64,000 nt of DNA from positions 3,938,739 through 4,002,738 of the forward strand of contig NZ_CP070973.1 in NCBI RefSeq assembly GCF_017086405.1, in the 5' to 3' direction. Both the position numbers and the translations under genes were made by a program. Source of the stretch: Mycobacterium gordonae. Lineage in GTDB: Bacteria > Actinomycetota > Actinomycetes > Mycobacteriales > Mycobacteriaceae. Within the stretch, counting starts at the first letter, position 1. Each line of letters opens with the position of its first letter. Shown here piece after piece: positions 7,852-16,713 of the stretch. The notes beneath the pieces are model-generated. The model ran no database searches and was not told where the DNA came from. It saw only the letters and a list, made by a program, of their open reading frames with translations.

Positions 7852-10083
7852 TTACTGCAGGTCGAAGCGATCGTTGTTCATGACCTTGACCCACGCCGCG
7901 ACGAAGTCCTCGACGAACTTCCCGTGGTTGTCATCCTGGGCGTATACCTCGGCGAGCGCGCGCAGCACCGAGTTCGAGCCGAATACAAGGTCATTCGCGG
8001 TAGCTGTCCACTTGAGTTCGCCGGTTGCCCGGTCGTGGCCCTCGTAGACGTTCTCGGAGTTCTTCGACGCTTTCCACTCGGTTCCCATGTCGAGCAGGTT
8101 GACGAAGAAGTCGTTCGTGAGCTTGCCGGTCTGGGTGGTGAACACACCGTGCTTGCTACCGCCGTGGTTGGCGCCGATCGCACGCAACCCACCGACGAGC
8201 ACCGTCAACTCCGGCCCGGACACGCCCAGCATGTACGCCCGATCCAGCAGCAACTGCTCGAGCGGAGCCTTCTCGCCGGGATGGAAGTAGTTGCGGAACC
8301 CGTCTGCGCGAGGCTCGAGCACCGCGAACGACTCTACGTCGGTGCTCTCCTGGGTGGCGTCGGTGCGGCCGGGCGCAAAGTGCACCGAGATCTCATAACC
8401 CGCGTCCTTGGCCGCCTTCTCCACGGCGGCGGAGCCGGCCAGCACGATCAGGTCAGCCAGCGAGATCTTCTTGCCACCGGCGGCGGCATTGAAATCCTGC
8501 TGGATCTGGGTGAGAACCGGCAGCACCTTGTCCAGCTCGGAGGGCTCGTTGACCTCCCAACTCTTCTGCGGTTCCAGCCGCAGCCGTCCGCCGTTGGCGC
8601 CGCCGCGCTTGTCGGTGTTGCGGTAGCTGGCCGCTGCTGACCACGCCGTCTTGACCAGTTGCTGAACCGACAGGCCCGACGCCAGCACCTTGGACTTCAG
8701 CGCCGCGATGTCGCTTTCGTCGACCAGCTCGTGGTCGACCACCGGGACCGGGTCCTGCCACAACTGCGGCTCGGCAATCCACGGCCCGCGGTAACGGCTG
8801 AGCGGTCCCATGTCGCGGTGCAGCAGCTTGTACCACGCCTTGGCAAAGGCCACCGAGAGCTCCTCGGGGTGTTCCAGCCAGCGCTGGGTGATCTGCCGGT
8901 AGATCGGGTCCTCGCGCAGCGACACGTCGGTGACCAGCATGGTCGGGTTGCGCCCCGGACCGCCGAACGGGTCGGGAATGGTGCCCGCGCCGGCTCCGTC
9001 CTTCGCGGTGAACTGCCATGCCCCGCCGGGGCTCTTGGTCAGCTCCCACTCGTAGCCGTACAGGGTCTCCAGGAAGCTGTTGTCCCACTTCGTCGGGGTC
9101 GGCGTCCACACCACTTCCAGACCACTGGTGATGGCGTCCTTGCCGCTGCCGGTGCCGAAGGTGCTCTTCCAGCCCAGCCCCTGCTGCTCGATCGGGGCAC
9201 CCTCGGGCTCGGGGCCGACGGGGTCGGCGCTGGCACCGTGAGTCTTGCCGAAACTGTGGCCACCCACGATGAGCGCGGCGGTCTCCTCGTCGTTCATGGC
9301 CATCCGGCCGAACGTCTCGCGGATGTCGCGGGCCGCGGCGACCGGATCCGGCTTGCCCTCGGGTCCTTCGGGATTGACGTAGATCAGCCCCATCGTCGTG
9401 GCGCCGTAGGGTTGCGCGAGGTCACGCTCGCCCGAGTAGCGCTTGTTGGTGCCCATCCATTCGTCCTCTTCGCCGAAGAGGATTTCTTCGGGTTCCCAGA
9501 CATCCTCGCGGCCGAATGCGAACCCGAAAGTCTGAAAGCCCATGTCTTCCAGGGCCACGTTGCCGGCCAGCACCAGCAGGTCGGCCCAGGAGATCTTGTT
9601 GCCATGCTTCTTCTTGACGGGCCACAACAGCCGGCGCGCCTTGTCCAGACTGGCATTGTCCGGCCAGCTGTTGAGCGGTGCGAACCGCTGCAATCCTTGT
9701 CCGGCGCCGCCGCGTCCGTCGAAGATGCGGTACGTGCCGGCCGCGTGCCAGCTCATGCGAATGAAGAAGCCGCCGTAGTGGCCGTAGTCGGCCGGCCACC
9801 AGTCCTGTGAAGTCGTCATCACGGAGACCAGATCCGCCTTGAGCGCATCGACGTCAAGCTTGGCGAACTCCGCGGCGTAATCGAAATCGTCGCCGAGGGG
9901 ATTGGCCTGCGGCGAGTGCGGGTGCAGCTTCGACACGTCGACCTGGTTGGGCCACCAGTCCTGGTTGGTGCGAGGTGCATCGGACTTCGGAGTGGGCGAC
10001 GGGATGGCCGGGTTCTCGCTCTCGCTGGTGCTCGCCGACTCGTTGGCGTGCGGAGGTCGGCTCTCGGATGTATCGGACGACAC
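7852..10083 (-). CDS. katG: Catalase-peroxidase KatG
   Basis: A 743-residue bifunctional haem catalase-peroxidase that removes hydrogen peroxide and, in mycobacteria, activates isoniazid. Distal-side residues are Arg109, Trp112 and His113 (RMSWHAAGT). The Trp112-Tyr235-Met261 adduct needed for catalase activity is complete (GLIYVNPEG and RMAMND). The proximal haem ligand is His276 (GGHSFGKTHG), with Trp326 behind it. Ser320 in DAITSG corresponds to the Ser315 position where isoniazid-resistance changes occur in M. tuberculosis; it is the wild-type residue here. The second, haem-free domain is complete. The GTG start at 10081-10083 follows an AAGGA site. The first 40 residues are Ser/Glu/Pro rich and longer than needed. 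It lies 35 bp behind furA, the usual mycobacterial furA-katG operon. Confidence 0.98.
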   Translation of the reverse strand: MSSDTSESRPPHANESASTSESENPAIPSPTPKSDAPRTNQDWWPNQVDVSKLHPHSPQANPLGDDFDYAAEFAKLDVDALKADLVSVMTTSQDWWPADYGHYGGFFIRMSWHAAGTYRIFDGRGGAGQGLQRFAPLNSWPDNASLDKARRLLWPVKKKHGNKISWADLLVLAGNVALEDMGFQTFGFAFGREDVWEPEEILFGEEDEWMGTNKRYSGERDLAQPYGATTMGLIYVNPEGPEGKPDPVAAARDIRETFGRMAMNDEETAALIVGGHSFGKTHGASADPVGPEPEGAPIEQQGLGWKSTFGTGSGKDAITSGLEVVWTPTPTKWDNSFLETLYGYEWELTKSPGGAWQFTAKDGAGAGTIPDPFGGPGRNPTMLVTDVSLREDPIYRQITQRWLEHPEELSVAFAKAWYKLLHRDMGPLSRYRGPWIAEPQLWQDPVPVVDHELVDESDIAALKSKVLASGLSVQQLVKTAWSAAASYRNTDKRGGANGGRLRLEPQKSWEVNEPSELDKVLPVLTQIQQDFNAAAGGKKISLADLIVLAGSAAVEKAAKDAGYEISVHFAPGRTDATQESTDVESFAVLEPRADGFRNYFHPGEKAPLEQLLLDRAYMLGVSGPELTVLVGGLRAIGANHGGSKHGVFTTQTGKLTNDFFVNLLDMGTEWKASKNSENVYEGHDRATGELKWTATANDLVFGSNSVLRALAEVYAQDDNHGKFVEDFVAAWVKVMNNDRFDLQ

Positions 10084-10118
10084 AGCATTCCTTCCGGGTT
10101 ATCTGAAACGGGCTGTGA

Positions 10119-10565
10119 TCACGGGTGTGATCGGGAATCAGTACTCGAGCAATCGGGGCACAGGCCCCAGTAGATGACTTCGGCCTCGTCGAGGACGAAC
10201 CCATCCAACACGTTGTTGTCGTCTGATGGCGTCAGACACGGCGTATCCCCGACGGCGCAATCGACATCGCCGATGACCCCGCAGGATCTGCACACGACGT
10301 GGTGATGATTGTCGCCGACCCGCGATTCGTACCGTGCCACCAAGCCGGAGGGCTGCATACGCCGCACCAGACCGGCCGCAGTCAGCGCATTGAGCACGTC
10401 ATACACGGCTTGCCGGGACACGTCGGGTAACCCGACTCGTACGGCGGAGAAGATCGTGTCGGTGTCGGCATGCGGATGGGCATGAACCGCCTCCATCACT
10501 GCAATCCGCGGCCGCGTTACCCGCAAATCGGCCATTCGCAACTGCTCGGCGTGATCCGAGGACAC
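10119..10565 (-). CDS. furA: Ferric-uptake-type regulator FurA
   Basis: A 148-residue Fur-family repressor. The winged-helix part has the recognition segment VSRQAVYDVLNALTAAGLV. The dimerisation/metal part carries DNHHHVVCRSCG with the first CxxC, and YWGLCPDC with the second, for structural or regulatory metal. In mycobacteria FurA is autoregulated and represses furA-katG, with derepression by peroxide. The start is the GTG at 10563-10565, preceded by GGAGG; it gives an N terminus (SSDHAEQLRMADLRVTRPR) like known FurA proteins. The operon promoter should lie in the 100 bp between it and the divergent hydrolase gene. Confidence 0.97.
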   Translation of the reverse strand: MSSDHAEQLRMADLRVTRPRIAVMEAVHAHPHADTDTIFSAVRVGLPDVSRQAVYDVLNALTAAGLVRRMQPSGLVARYESRVGDNHHHVVCRSCGVIGDVDCAVGDTPCLTPSDDNNVLDGFVLDEAEVIYWGLCPDCSSTDSRSHP

Positions 10566-10677
10566 ATGCCAATCCTCCGCACTTATCTGGAGTCAGTCAA
10601 GAGTTTGCCGGAAGCCAAATGCACTACCAGCGCAGGTAATTTTGAGACCGACCCAGTCACCGAACGCCGGGGAGTCC

Positions 10678-11514
10678 ATGGCTGCTCAGCATGTCCACTG
10701 GACGCCGTCGGGCGTCCGGTTACGACTCCACGGGCGTCGTGAAGGCCCGCTGAACTGGCTCTTCCTCCCAGGCGGTCCGGGTATCGGATCGGAGTCGCTG
10801 GAAGAACTGGTCGACGCCGTCGCGGCGTGTGGATGCTCGTGGCTGGTCGACCTGCCCGGCGACGGTTCGAACAGGAACGCTCCCGGCGCCACGGCGGATC
10901 CCTACCGGCGGTGGCCACAGGTACTAATCGAAGCGGCTCAGGCCGTCGAGCATCCGGTTTATGTCGGACATTCCACGGGCGGCCAATATTTGCTGGCGAC
11001 TCCTGCGTTGGCCGGGCTGCTCGCGGGCATGGTGCTGATCAGCACCGCTCCCGACGCATCGTGGATCTCGGTCTACGAAGAGATGACCGCCAATGACCCG
11101 TTGCCGGGTTTAGACCTTGCGGCCGCCCGATACGAGGCGGACGCCACCGACGAACACCTGCGCGACGTTGCGCTCCGATCGGCGCCGTGGAACTTCACCG
11201 CCGACAGTCTTGACGCCGGAACCGAACTCCTGGGCCGGATGCCATTCAACGTCGACGCCGTGCGGTGGTCAGCGGATCATTTCGACCGTGACTACCGACT
11301 GGCCTGGTGGCCCACCACATTGCCGACCCTGATCCTCAGCGGCTCGGCGGACCGGATCGTCACGCAGTCGCTGTGGCAGCCCGAGCGGTTTCACCACAAC
11401 AATGTGCTCTGGCGGGTCATATCCGAGGCGGGCCACTTTCCCTGGATCGAGCAACCCGCCGCGGTGCGCGACGCGTTCACCGAATTTTCACGAAGCCTCG
11501 GCGTCAATCCGTGA
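10678..11514 (+). CDS. Alpha/beta-fold hydrolase
   Basis: A 278-residue alpha/beta hydrolase. It has the oxyanion segment LFLPGGPGIGSESL, the nucleophile elbow VGHSTGGQY (Ser), an acid in LILSGSADRIV and the catalytic His in SEAGHFPWIEQP. The order and spacing suit a proline-iminopeptidase or esterase-like enzyme, and the PGGPG motif is like that of proline iminopeptidases. The substrate cannot be read. The ATG at 10678 follows a GGAG site and is preferred over the TTG at 10642. It is divergent from furA and overlaps the convergent SRPBCC gene by 11 bp. Confidence 0.88.
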   Translation: MAAQHVHWTPSGVRLRLHGRREGPLNWLFLPGGPGIGSESLEELVDAVAACGCSWLVDLPGDGSNRNAPGATADPYRRWPQVLIEAAQAVEHPVYVGHSTGGQYLLATPALAGLLAGMVLISTAPDASWISVYEEMTANDPLPGLDLAAARYEADATDEHLRDVALRSAPWNFTADSLDAGTELLGRMPFNVDAVRWSADHFDRDYRLAWWPTTLPTLILSGSADRIVTQSLWQPERFHHNNVLWRVISEAGHFPWIEQPAAVRDAFTEFSRSLGVNP

Positions 11515-11974
11515 CCGAGCGCTCCAAACTGGCCAGCGACGCGCTGAGGTAATCCTCCGGAAACGGCGGCATCCCGCCGATCTGGTCACGGAACGCCTGT
11601 GGCGTGGCCGTCCAGTCGTAGATGAGCGTCACGCCCGTGCGGTTAGCGACCGGGGCGAGTTCGTACCGCCAGAACCAGCCACCGCCGGCATGGTTGCCCG
11701 CGTTGTCAAGCCGGCCCGGCATCCACGCGATGACACGGTCCGGGTCGAATTCGGTGACCAGATTGTGCGTGACATAGTGACCGCCGGCCGCCTCGAGGTA
11801 CATGTTCATGGTGAAGATCTGGCCGGCGCCGGTAATGCGTTCGGGGTTCACCGCGTCACGAACCCAGTCGGTGGGTTCGGTGTCGCGGTGACGGGCCGGG
11901 TCGGACAGCACGGCGAAGATTGCGGTCGGCGTGGCGGAGATGGTCCGGGTAGCCACGAAGCATTCGCTACTCAT
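11504..11974 (-). CDS. SRPBCC (START/polyketide-cyclase-like) family protein
   Basis: A 156-residue protein with the helix-grip pattern: TRTISATPTAIFAVLSDPARH at the start, a central VIAWMPGR strand, GGGWFWRYELAP, LIYDWTATPQAF and a long final helix (YLSASLASLER). Proteins of this fold bind hydrophobic ligands or catalyse simple reactions; the ligand is unknown. The ATG at 11972-11974 fits the family N terminus, while the longer reading is unlike it. It overlaps the upstream DUF899 gene by 4 bp (ATGA), so the pair is translationally coupled. Confidence 0.85.
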   Translation of the reverse strand: MSSECFVATRTISATPTAIFAVLSDPARHRDTEPTDWVRDAVNPERITGAGQIFTMNMYLEAAGGHYVTHNLVTEFDPDRVIAWMPGRLDNAGNHAGGGWFWRYELAPVANRTGVTLIYDWTATPQAFRDQIGGMPPFPEDYLSASLASLERSVTD

Positions 11975-12666
11975 TCTTGTTCTTGGTCCTTCGGTCCGTA
12001 GGCGCTGGCGATGTCGAGCGAGTCCAGCCACCCGGAGTAGGTGGGCTTCGACGGCCATCCGGGCGGTGAATCGAGCCATTCCTCCTGGCGCCCGAAGGGC
12101 AGGATGTCGATGAGCGCAAAGGAGTGGCTGAGCTGTTCGGTTCCGCGACCGTTAGTGTGCCAGGTGCGGTAGACGGCGTCACCATCGCGCAAGAACACGT
12201 TGACCGCGAAGCCGCCGCCGGGCGGTGCGTCCATGTCCGTGCCGAAGGAACTCTCCGACGACGAATACCACTGCATCCGATTTCCGACCCTGCGGCGATA
12301 CGCGAGCGCCTCGTCGATGGATCCGCTGGTGACGATGACGAACCGCGCGTCGTAGTTGTCGAGAAACTCCAGCCGAGTGAACTGCGACGTGAATCCGGTG
12401 CAGCCGCTGCACTGCCACTCAGCACCCGGGGACCACATGTGGTTATAGACGACGAGCTGCGAGCGGCCGTCGAACACGTCCGCGAGGCGGATCGGCCCGT
12501 CGGCGCCGATCAACATGTAGTCGGGCAACGCCACCATCGGTAATCGGCGCCGCTGGGCGGCGATCGCGTCCAGTTCCCGAGTGGCAGCCTTCTCGCGCCT
12601 TCGCAGGGCATCGAGCTCCGCGCGCCAGGTCTGTTGGTCGACGATCGGCGGCATGGCCTTGTGCAT
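11971..12666 (-). CDS. DUF899 thioredoxin-like protein
   Basis: A 231-residue DUF899 protein. After an N-terminal helix (TWRAELDALRRREKAATREL) comes a thioredoxin-like domain with LVVYNHMWSPGAEWQCSGCTGF, where CSGC is the family's Cys pair, then a strand ARFVIVTSG and a C-terminal DILPFGRQEEW. DUF899 members are predicted dithiol-disulfide oxidoreductases, but a reaction is not established. The start ATG at 12664-12666 follows AGGTGG. It is the first gene of a two-gene unit with the SRPBCC protein, next to furA-katG, so a link to oxidative stress is possible but unproven. Confidence 0.88.
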   Translation of the reverse strand: MHKAMPPIVDQQTWRAELDALRRREKAATRELDAIAAQRRRLPMVALPDYMLIGADGPIRLADVFDGRSQLVVYNHMWSPGAEWQCSGCTGFTSQFTRLEFLDNYDARFVIVTSGSIDEALAYRRRVGNRMQWYSSSESSFGTDMDAPPGGGFAVNVFLRDGDAVYRTWHTNGRGTEQLSHSFALIDILPFGRQEEWLDSPPGWPSKPTYSGWLDSLDIASAYGPKDQEQE

Positions 12667-12825
12667 GAGATCCACCTTCTGTATTGACGCTTGTCTGTTG
12701 ATGTGTTCGGTCGGTCTATAGGTGTGACTCACCGGAGTCCCGAAACTCATCGTCGAACTCGAATCACGCGGGGCGGTGTTTTCTTTCCGGTCCGACGGGT
12801 AACCAGGTAGCCGCCGGCGTCGGGC

Positions 12826-13737
12826 ATGCCGGACTCCCTTCGGAGCTCAGGCGCCACGAAAGGCATTTCTCGCTTGTCTCAGCACTTGAAGCCGCACTTT
12901 GACGACGTGCAGGCACATTACGACTTGTCCGATGACTTCTTTCGGCTGTTCCTGGATCGGACCCAGACGTACAGCTGCGCGTACTTCGAGCGCGACGACA
13001 TGACGCTGGAGGAGGCTCAGCTCGCGAAAATCGACTTGTCGCTAGGCAAGCTCGGACTGCAGCCCGGCATGACATTGCTCGACGTCGGGTGTGGCTGGGG
13101 CGCCACTATGCGCCGCGCAATCGACAAGTACGACGTCAATGTCATCGGCCTGACCCTTTCCAAGAATCAAGCCGCGCATGTGCAGAAGACGTTCGACGCA
13201 ATGGATACCCCGCGCAGTCGCCGCGTGTTGCTGCAAGGCTGGGAACAATTCACCGAGCCCGTCGATCGCATTGTCTCGATCGGGGCGTTCGAACACTTCG
13301 GCCACGACCGCTACCAGGATTTCTTTTCGCTGGCTTACAAGCTCTTACCGACTGACGGTGTCATGCTGCTGCACACAATCACCGGTTTGACCCGTGCGCA
13401 ACTCGCCCAGAGCGGCCTGCCTATCTCGATGCGTCACATCAAGTTCGCGAAATTCATTGTCACAGAGATCTTTCCGGGTGGCCGGTTGCCGGATACCGAG
13501 ATCGTCGCCGACTTCTCGGAAAAGGCGGGTTTCCGGCTGACCAGACGCCAATCGCTGCAGCAGCACTACGCCAAGACCCTCGATCATTGGGCCGCAGCGC
13601 TCAAGGCCAGCCGGGACGAGGCCATCACAATTCAGTCACCAGAGGTCTACGACCGGTATATGAAATATCTGACCGGCTGCGCCGATCATTTCCGCACCGG
13701 CTATATCGACGTCAATCAGTTCACGCTGGAAAAGTAA
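12826..13737 (+). CDS. Mycolic-acid methyltransferase / cyclopropane synthase (PcaA/MmaA/CmaA family)
   Basis: A 303-residue S-adenosylmethionine-dependent enzyme that modifies the meromycolate chain of mycolic acids (cyclopropane or methyl branch). Typical motifs are VQAHYDLSDDFFRLFLD, TYSCAYFERDDMTLEEAQ, the SAM loop LLDVGCGWGATMRRA, VNVIGLTLSKNQ and SIGAFEHFGHDRY. The C-terminal YMKYLTGCADHFRTGYIDVN and FTLEK end are closest in memory to PcaA. Middle segments around residues 180-205 differ from PcaA and MmaA4, so the exact product (cyclopropane position or methoxy/keto) is not assigned. The ATG at 12826 adds about 16 residues to the usual N terminus; a TTG at 12874 behind GAAAGG is a good alternative start. 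Confidence 0.93.
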   Translation: MPDSLRSSGATKGISRLSQHLKPHFDDVQAHYDLSDDFFRLFLDRTQTYSCAYFERDDMTLEEAQLAKIDLSLGKLGLQPGMTLLDVGCGWGATMRRAIDKYDVNVIGLTLSKNQAAHVQKTFDAMDTPRSRRVLLQGWEQFTEPVDRIVSIGAFEHFGHDRYQDFFSLAYKLLPTDGVMLLHTITGLTRAQLAQSGLPISMRHIKFAKFIVTEIFPGGRLPDTEIVADFSEKAGFRLTRRQSLQQHYAKTLDHWAAALKASRDEAITIQSPEVYDRYMKYLTGCADHFRTGYIDVNQFTLEK

Positions 13738-13770
13738 CCGTCCTCGATCCGGGGGCAATTCCACCGGTGT

Positions 13771-13797
13771 TTGAGAATGCACGCTGCGGTCTATAGA
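13771..13797 (+). promoter_or_regulatory. Possible sigma-A-like promoter of the small lipoprotein gene
   Basis: TTGAGA (13771-13776) and TATAGA (13792-13797) are separated by 15 bp, slightly short for a SigA promoter. They lie 35 bp upstream of the lipoprotein start codon. This is a pattern match only. Confidence 0.35.
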
Positions 13798-13831
13798 TAG
13801 CTACGTCTCCCAACTTCAGAAAGGGCTACCG

Positions 13832-14110
13832 ATGAAACCCCTCGCACCTGCCGCGATTGTCATCGCCGCGTTGATGTTCAGCGGATGTTCGGCGTCGAAG
13901 GTGATCAATACCGGTGGCGACACCAAGTGCAAAGACTTCACCACCCAGGACGAGAAGAAGCAGAGCGAGGAGGTCAGCAAGATGCTCAAAGACAAGAGCG
14001 GCGCCGAGCCCACCTCGCTGGAGATCAGCGCGACCCGTCTCTCGGCACAGACGTACTGCCAGACTTTGGGCAAGCCGGACAGCAAGATCTCCGAGGCCCC
14101 GCACGGCTGA
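13832..14110 (+). CDS. Small lipoprotein, possibly HdeA-like
   Basis: A 92-residue protein with a short signal peptide and lipobox (LMFSGCSA, Cys 19). The mature part, GGDTKCKDFTTQDEKKQSEEV through SAQTYCQTLGKPDSKISEAPH, has two cysteines about 40 residues apart, which could form one disulfide. I recall similar mycobacterial proteins labelled as HdeA-type acid-stress chaperones; that assignment is tentative. An AGAAAGG ribosome-binding site precedes the ATG. A strong hairpin follows the stop, so it is probably monocistronic. Confidence 0.8.
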   Translation: MKPLAPAAIVIAALMFSGCSASKVINTGGDTKCKDFTTQDEKKQSEEVSKMLKDKSGAEPTSLEISATRLSAQTYCQTLGKPDSKISEAPHG

Positions 14111-14120
14111 CCGACAGGGC

Positions 14121-14148
14121 TTCTGGACAGCCGGACGGCTGTCCAGAA
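14121..14148 (+). terminator. Perfect hairpin after the small lipoprotein gene
   Basis: TTCTGGACAGCC and GGCTGTCCAGAA form a 12-bp perfect stem around a 4-base loop (GGAC), starting 10 bp after the lipoprotein stop. No T run follows. It is a likely intrinsic terminator or 3'-end stabiliser. Confidence 0.75.
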
Positions 14149-14226
14149 GGACCCCTGTCTCATTAACGCCAGCAAGGACGCCGACCAGCCTTGGACCACG
14201 CCTGCGGCGAGCGATAGGTTCAGCTG

Positions 14227-14892
14227 ATGAGCGATGACGACACCGGCTCCACCGCGCGCCTGTTCGCGCTTGCCGAGCAGGTGCGCGGCTTTATGCCCGG
14301 CGACGAAGGGCAGACCCTGTACGCCGCCGCGCTGCGCTATCTCGACGGCGGTGTCGGCGTGGAGATCGGCACGTACTGCGGCAAATCCGCCCTGCTGCTC
14401 GGCGCTGCCGCGCTGCAGCGCGGCAGCGTGGTCTACACGATCGACCACCATCACGGATCCGAAGAGCATCAGGCCGGTTGGGAGTTTCACGACTCTTCGC
14501 TCGTGGACGAGGTGACCGGGCTTTTCGACACGTTGCCGACGTTCCGCCGTACCCTCGACGCCGCCGGACTCGACGACCACGTTGTGGCGATCGTGGGCAA
14601 ATCACCGATCGTTGCCCGCGGATGGCGCTCGCCACTGCAGTTGCTGTTCATCGACGGTGGTCACACCGAGGCCGCCGCTGCGCGCGACTTCGAGGGATGG
14701 GCCAAGTGGGTGGTCGCCGGTGGTGGTCTGGTTATTCACGACGTGTTTCCCGACCCTGATGACGGGGGTCGCGCGCCGTACCAAATCTATTGTCGCGCTT
14801 TAGCTTCCGGCCAGTTCCGGGAGGTCGGCGCGACCGGTTCGCTGCGGGTGCTGGAACGCACCGGCGGCGAGGCCGGCGAGCCGGTCGATTAA
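14227..14892 (+). CDS. Class I SAM-dependent methyltransferase (Methyltransf_24-like)
   Basis: A 221-residue Rossmann methyltransferase. The SAM-binding strand-loop is GVEIGTYCGKSALLLGAAA, followed by VVYTIDHHHGSEEHQ (acidic residue after strand 2), and LLFIDGGHTEAAAARDFEGW and GLVIHDVFPDPDDGG as the C-terminal strands. The pattern suits the Methyltransf_24 group, which often works on sugars or secondary metabolites. It converges on the toroid-fold/methyltransferase/glycosyltransferase operon, and its stop overlaps that operon's last stop by 4 bp. A shared pathway in glycan or glycolipid decoration is an inference. Confidence 0.85.
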   Translation: MSDDDTGSTARLFALAEQVRGFMPGDEGQTLYAAALRYLDGGVGVEIGTYCGKSALLLGAAALQRGSVVYTIDHHHGSEEHQAGWEFHDSSLVDEVTGLFDTLPTFRRTLDAAGLDDHVVAIVGKSPIVARGWRSPLQLLFIDGGHTEAAAARDFEGWAKWVVAGGGLVIHDVFPDPDDGGRAPYQIYCRALASGQFREVGATGSLRVLERTGGEAGEPVD

Positions 14893-15971
14893 CGGCCAGG
14901 TCCGGCTGTAACGCATTCGCAGTCGAAATCGGTCTGCAGACCCGATGGCAGCGCGTGTCCGCGAAATATCCCACTGCCCGGCGTGGTGCCGGACAACGCG
15001 TCGGCTGCCAGGATCATCGCCGCACCCGTCCATGTGGTGCGCTCTTCCGGCCAGCGCTTGCCGTCGGCGAACACCAAACCAGTCCAGTAGGACCCGTCGC
15101 CGTCACGCAGATGCTGCATCGCGCCGAATTGCCGGTACGCCGCTGAACGGTGACCGATGGCGTCCAGGGCCATCACCAGTTCGCACGTTTCCGCTCCGGT
15201 GACCCAGGGCCGGTCGACCACACAGCGGATGCCCAGATCGCCCACCACGAACTCGTTCCAGCGCTGCCGAATTCGCGCCGCGGCGGCCGGCCCGCGCAAC
15301 GCGCTCGCGAGGATCGGGTAGTACCAATCCATCGAATAGCGGTCCTTCTCGGTGAACGCTTCAGGATGGGCGACGATAGCGTGACCCAACCGTCCCAGCG
15401 CCAGTTCCCATTCCGGTTGCGGTTCCCCGATGAGGGCAGCAAGTGCCAGCGCGCACCGGATGCTGTGGAAAATGCTGGCGCACCCGGTCAGCAACGCTTC
15501 CGCCAGAGGCCCGGCTTCGCTTCGAGCCCAACATATTTCACCATAGCCGACCTGCAAGTCGATGACGAAGTCGATCGCCCTCTGCACCACCGGCCACATC
15601 ATGGCCGCGAACGACTCGTCGCCGGTGACCAACACGTGGTGCCACACCCCGGTCGCGACATAGGCGCAGAAGTTGCTGTCGCTGTTGGCATCCTCGATGA
15701 CGCCGGCCCGAATCTGGATCGGCCACGAGCCGTCCGGCCGCTGCATTCGACGGCACCAGTCGAAGGCGGCACGCGCGGGTTCCAACAGACCCGCCGCGGT
15801 AAGCGCCATGGCGCTTTCCACGTGGTCCCACGGATCGGTGTGCCCGCCGGCAAACCAGGGGATCGCGCCCGACGATTCCTGGGCGGCCGCGATGGAGATC
15901 GCCGTCTGCCGGCACTGCTCGGGGGTCAGAACCCCGGCGACACCCGGCGCATTGTCATCCCAAAGCAACTG
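14889..15971 (-). CDS. Alpha/alpha-toroid (prenyltransferase/glycosidase-like) protein
   Basis: A protein of about 360 residues with repeated helical-hairpin motifs of an alpha/alpha barrel: IPWFAGGHTDPWDHVESAMAL, AFDWCRRMQRPDGSWPIQI, DSNFCAYVATGVWHH and WVTGAETCELVMALDAIG. Similar actinobacterial proteins are often called prenyltransferase or squalene-cyclase-like, but the pattern also suits six-hairpin glycosidases. No DxDD or isoprenoid-binding motif is clear. The reading is open to ATG 16031, but that would overlap the methyltransferase by 77 bp; the TTG at 15969-15971, behind AAGGG, leaves a 17-bp overlap and is preferred. It is the last gene of the glycosyltransferase-methyltransferase operon, which hints at glycan work. 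Confidence 0.75.
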   Translation of the reverse strand, partial: QLLWDDNAPGVAGVLTPEQCRQTAISIAAAQESSGAIPWFAGGHTDPWDHVESAMALTAAGLLEPARAAFDWCRRMQRPDGSWPIQIRAGVIEDANSDSNFCAYVATGVWHHVLVTGDESFAAMMWPVVQRAIDFVIDLQVGYGEICWARSEAGPLAEALLTGCASIFHSIRCALALAALIGEPQPEWELALGRLGHAIVAHPEAFTEKDRYSMDWYYPILASALRGPAAAARIRQRWNEFVVGDLGIRCVVDRPWVTGAETCELVMALDAIGHRSAAYRQFGAMQHLRDGDGSYWTGLVFADGKRWPEERTTWTGAAMILAADALSGTTPGSGIFRGHALPSGLQTDFDCECVTAGPGR

Positions 15972-16713
15972 AATACCCTTGCACAGCAGGACTTTGCACC
16001 GATCCGGGCTTGGTGAAGTACATGGCGACACTCTTGCCCACTAGCGGATTCAGCACGCTCTCCGCCAACCGGGTGATTTTCGGCCGCTGCATGAGATCCC
16101 ACACCAGCAGCTTGTGGTAGGCAGTCACGGCCGGATGGTCGTTGTTCGATGGCCCTATCGCGCATTTGAGCCACCAGAACGGCGAGTGCAGCGCATGGGC
16201 ATGATGCGTGTGCATCAAATCCATTCCGCGGCCAGTGATTTTGTCGCGTAGCACACTGGCCCGGTAAACCCGCACATGGCCGCCCTCGTTGCTGTGGTAC
16301 TCCTCGGACAGTAACCAGCACACCCGCTCCGGTAGCCACCGCGGCACGCTGACCGCCAGAACACCGCCGACTTTGAGCACCCTGACCAGCTCAGCGATGG
16401 CCGCATCGTCTTCGGGAATATGCTCCAAGATCTCCGAGGCGATCACGCAGTCGAAAGTTTCGTCGGCGTAGGGGAGATTGAGTGCGTCGCCACGAACTAC
16501 CTTCGCCGAGGCCGCTTTCGGAGCCTCGCCGGCCTCGGCCATTGCGCGCAGCAGGGTGTCCACCGATCGTAGTTCGGCGGCATCCTGGTCGAATGCGACC
16601 ACATCCGCACCTCGTCGATATGCCTCGAAGGCATGCCGACCCGCGCCACAACCCACGTCAATGACCTTGGTCGAGGGCCCGATTCCGAGCCGGTCGAAAT
16701 CGACTGTCAGCAT
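15955..16713 (-). CDS. Class I SAM-dependent methyltransferase
   Basis: A 252-residue Methyltransf_11-type enzyme: KVIDVGCGAGRHAFEAYRRG is the SAM-binding loop, ADVVAFDQDAAEL the acidic strand, and FDCVIASEILEHIPEDDAAI the post-motif helix. The C-terminal half has many aromatic and His residues (MHTHHAHALHSPFWWLKCAIG) that may form the acceptor site. The start ATG at 16711-16713 overlaps the end of the glycosyltransferase gene by 7 bp, and its own end overlaps the toroid protein. The middle position in a coupled operon suggests it methylates the product of the glycosyltransferase. Confidence 0.88.
   Translation of the reverse strand: MLTVDFDRLGIGPSTKVIDVGCGAGRHAFEAYRRGADVVAFDQDAAELRSVDTLLRAMAEAGEAPKAASAKVVRGDALNLPYADETFDCVIASEILEHIPEDDAAIAELVRVLKVGGVLAVSVPRWLPERVCWLLSEEYHSNEGGHVRVYRASVLRDKITGRGMDLMHTHHAHALHSPFWWLKCAIGPSNNDHPAVTAYHKLLVWDLMQRPKITRLAESVLNPLVGKSVAMYFTKPGSVQSPAVQGYSVALG

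Noticed and set aside
8659..9810. Plus-strand reading of 383 codons inside katG
   Set aside because: Antisense shadow of the katG coding sequence; no independent start signal or family.
12979..13100. Possible loss of function in the mycolate methyltransferase because of sequence differences from MmaA4
   Set aside because: All SAM-binding and core motifs are intact and the protein is full length; the differences suit PcaA-like specificity.
15150..16016. Plus-strand 288-codon reading
   Set aside because: Antisense to the toroid-fold gene, which has clear family motifs.
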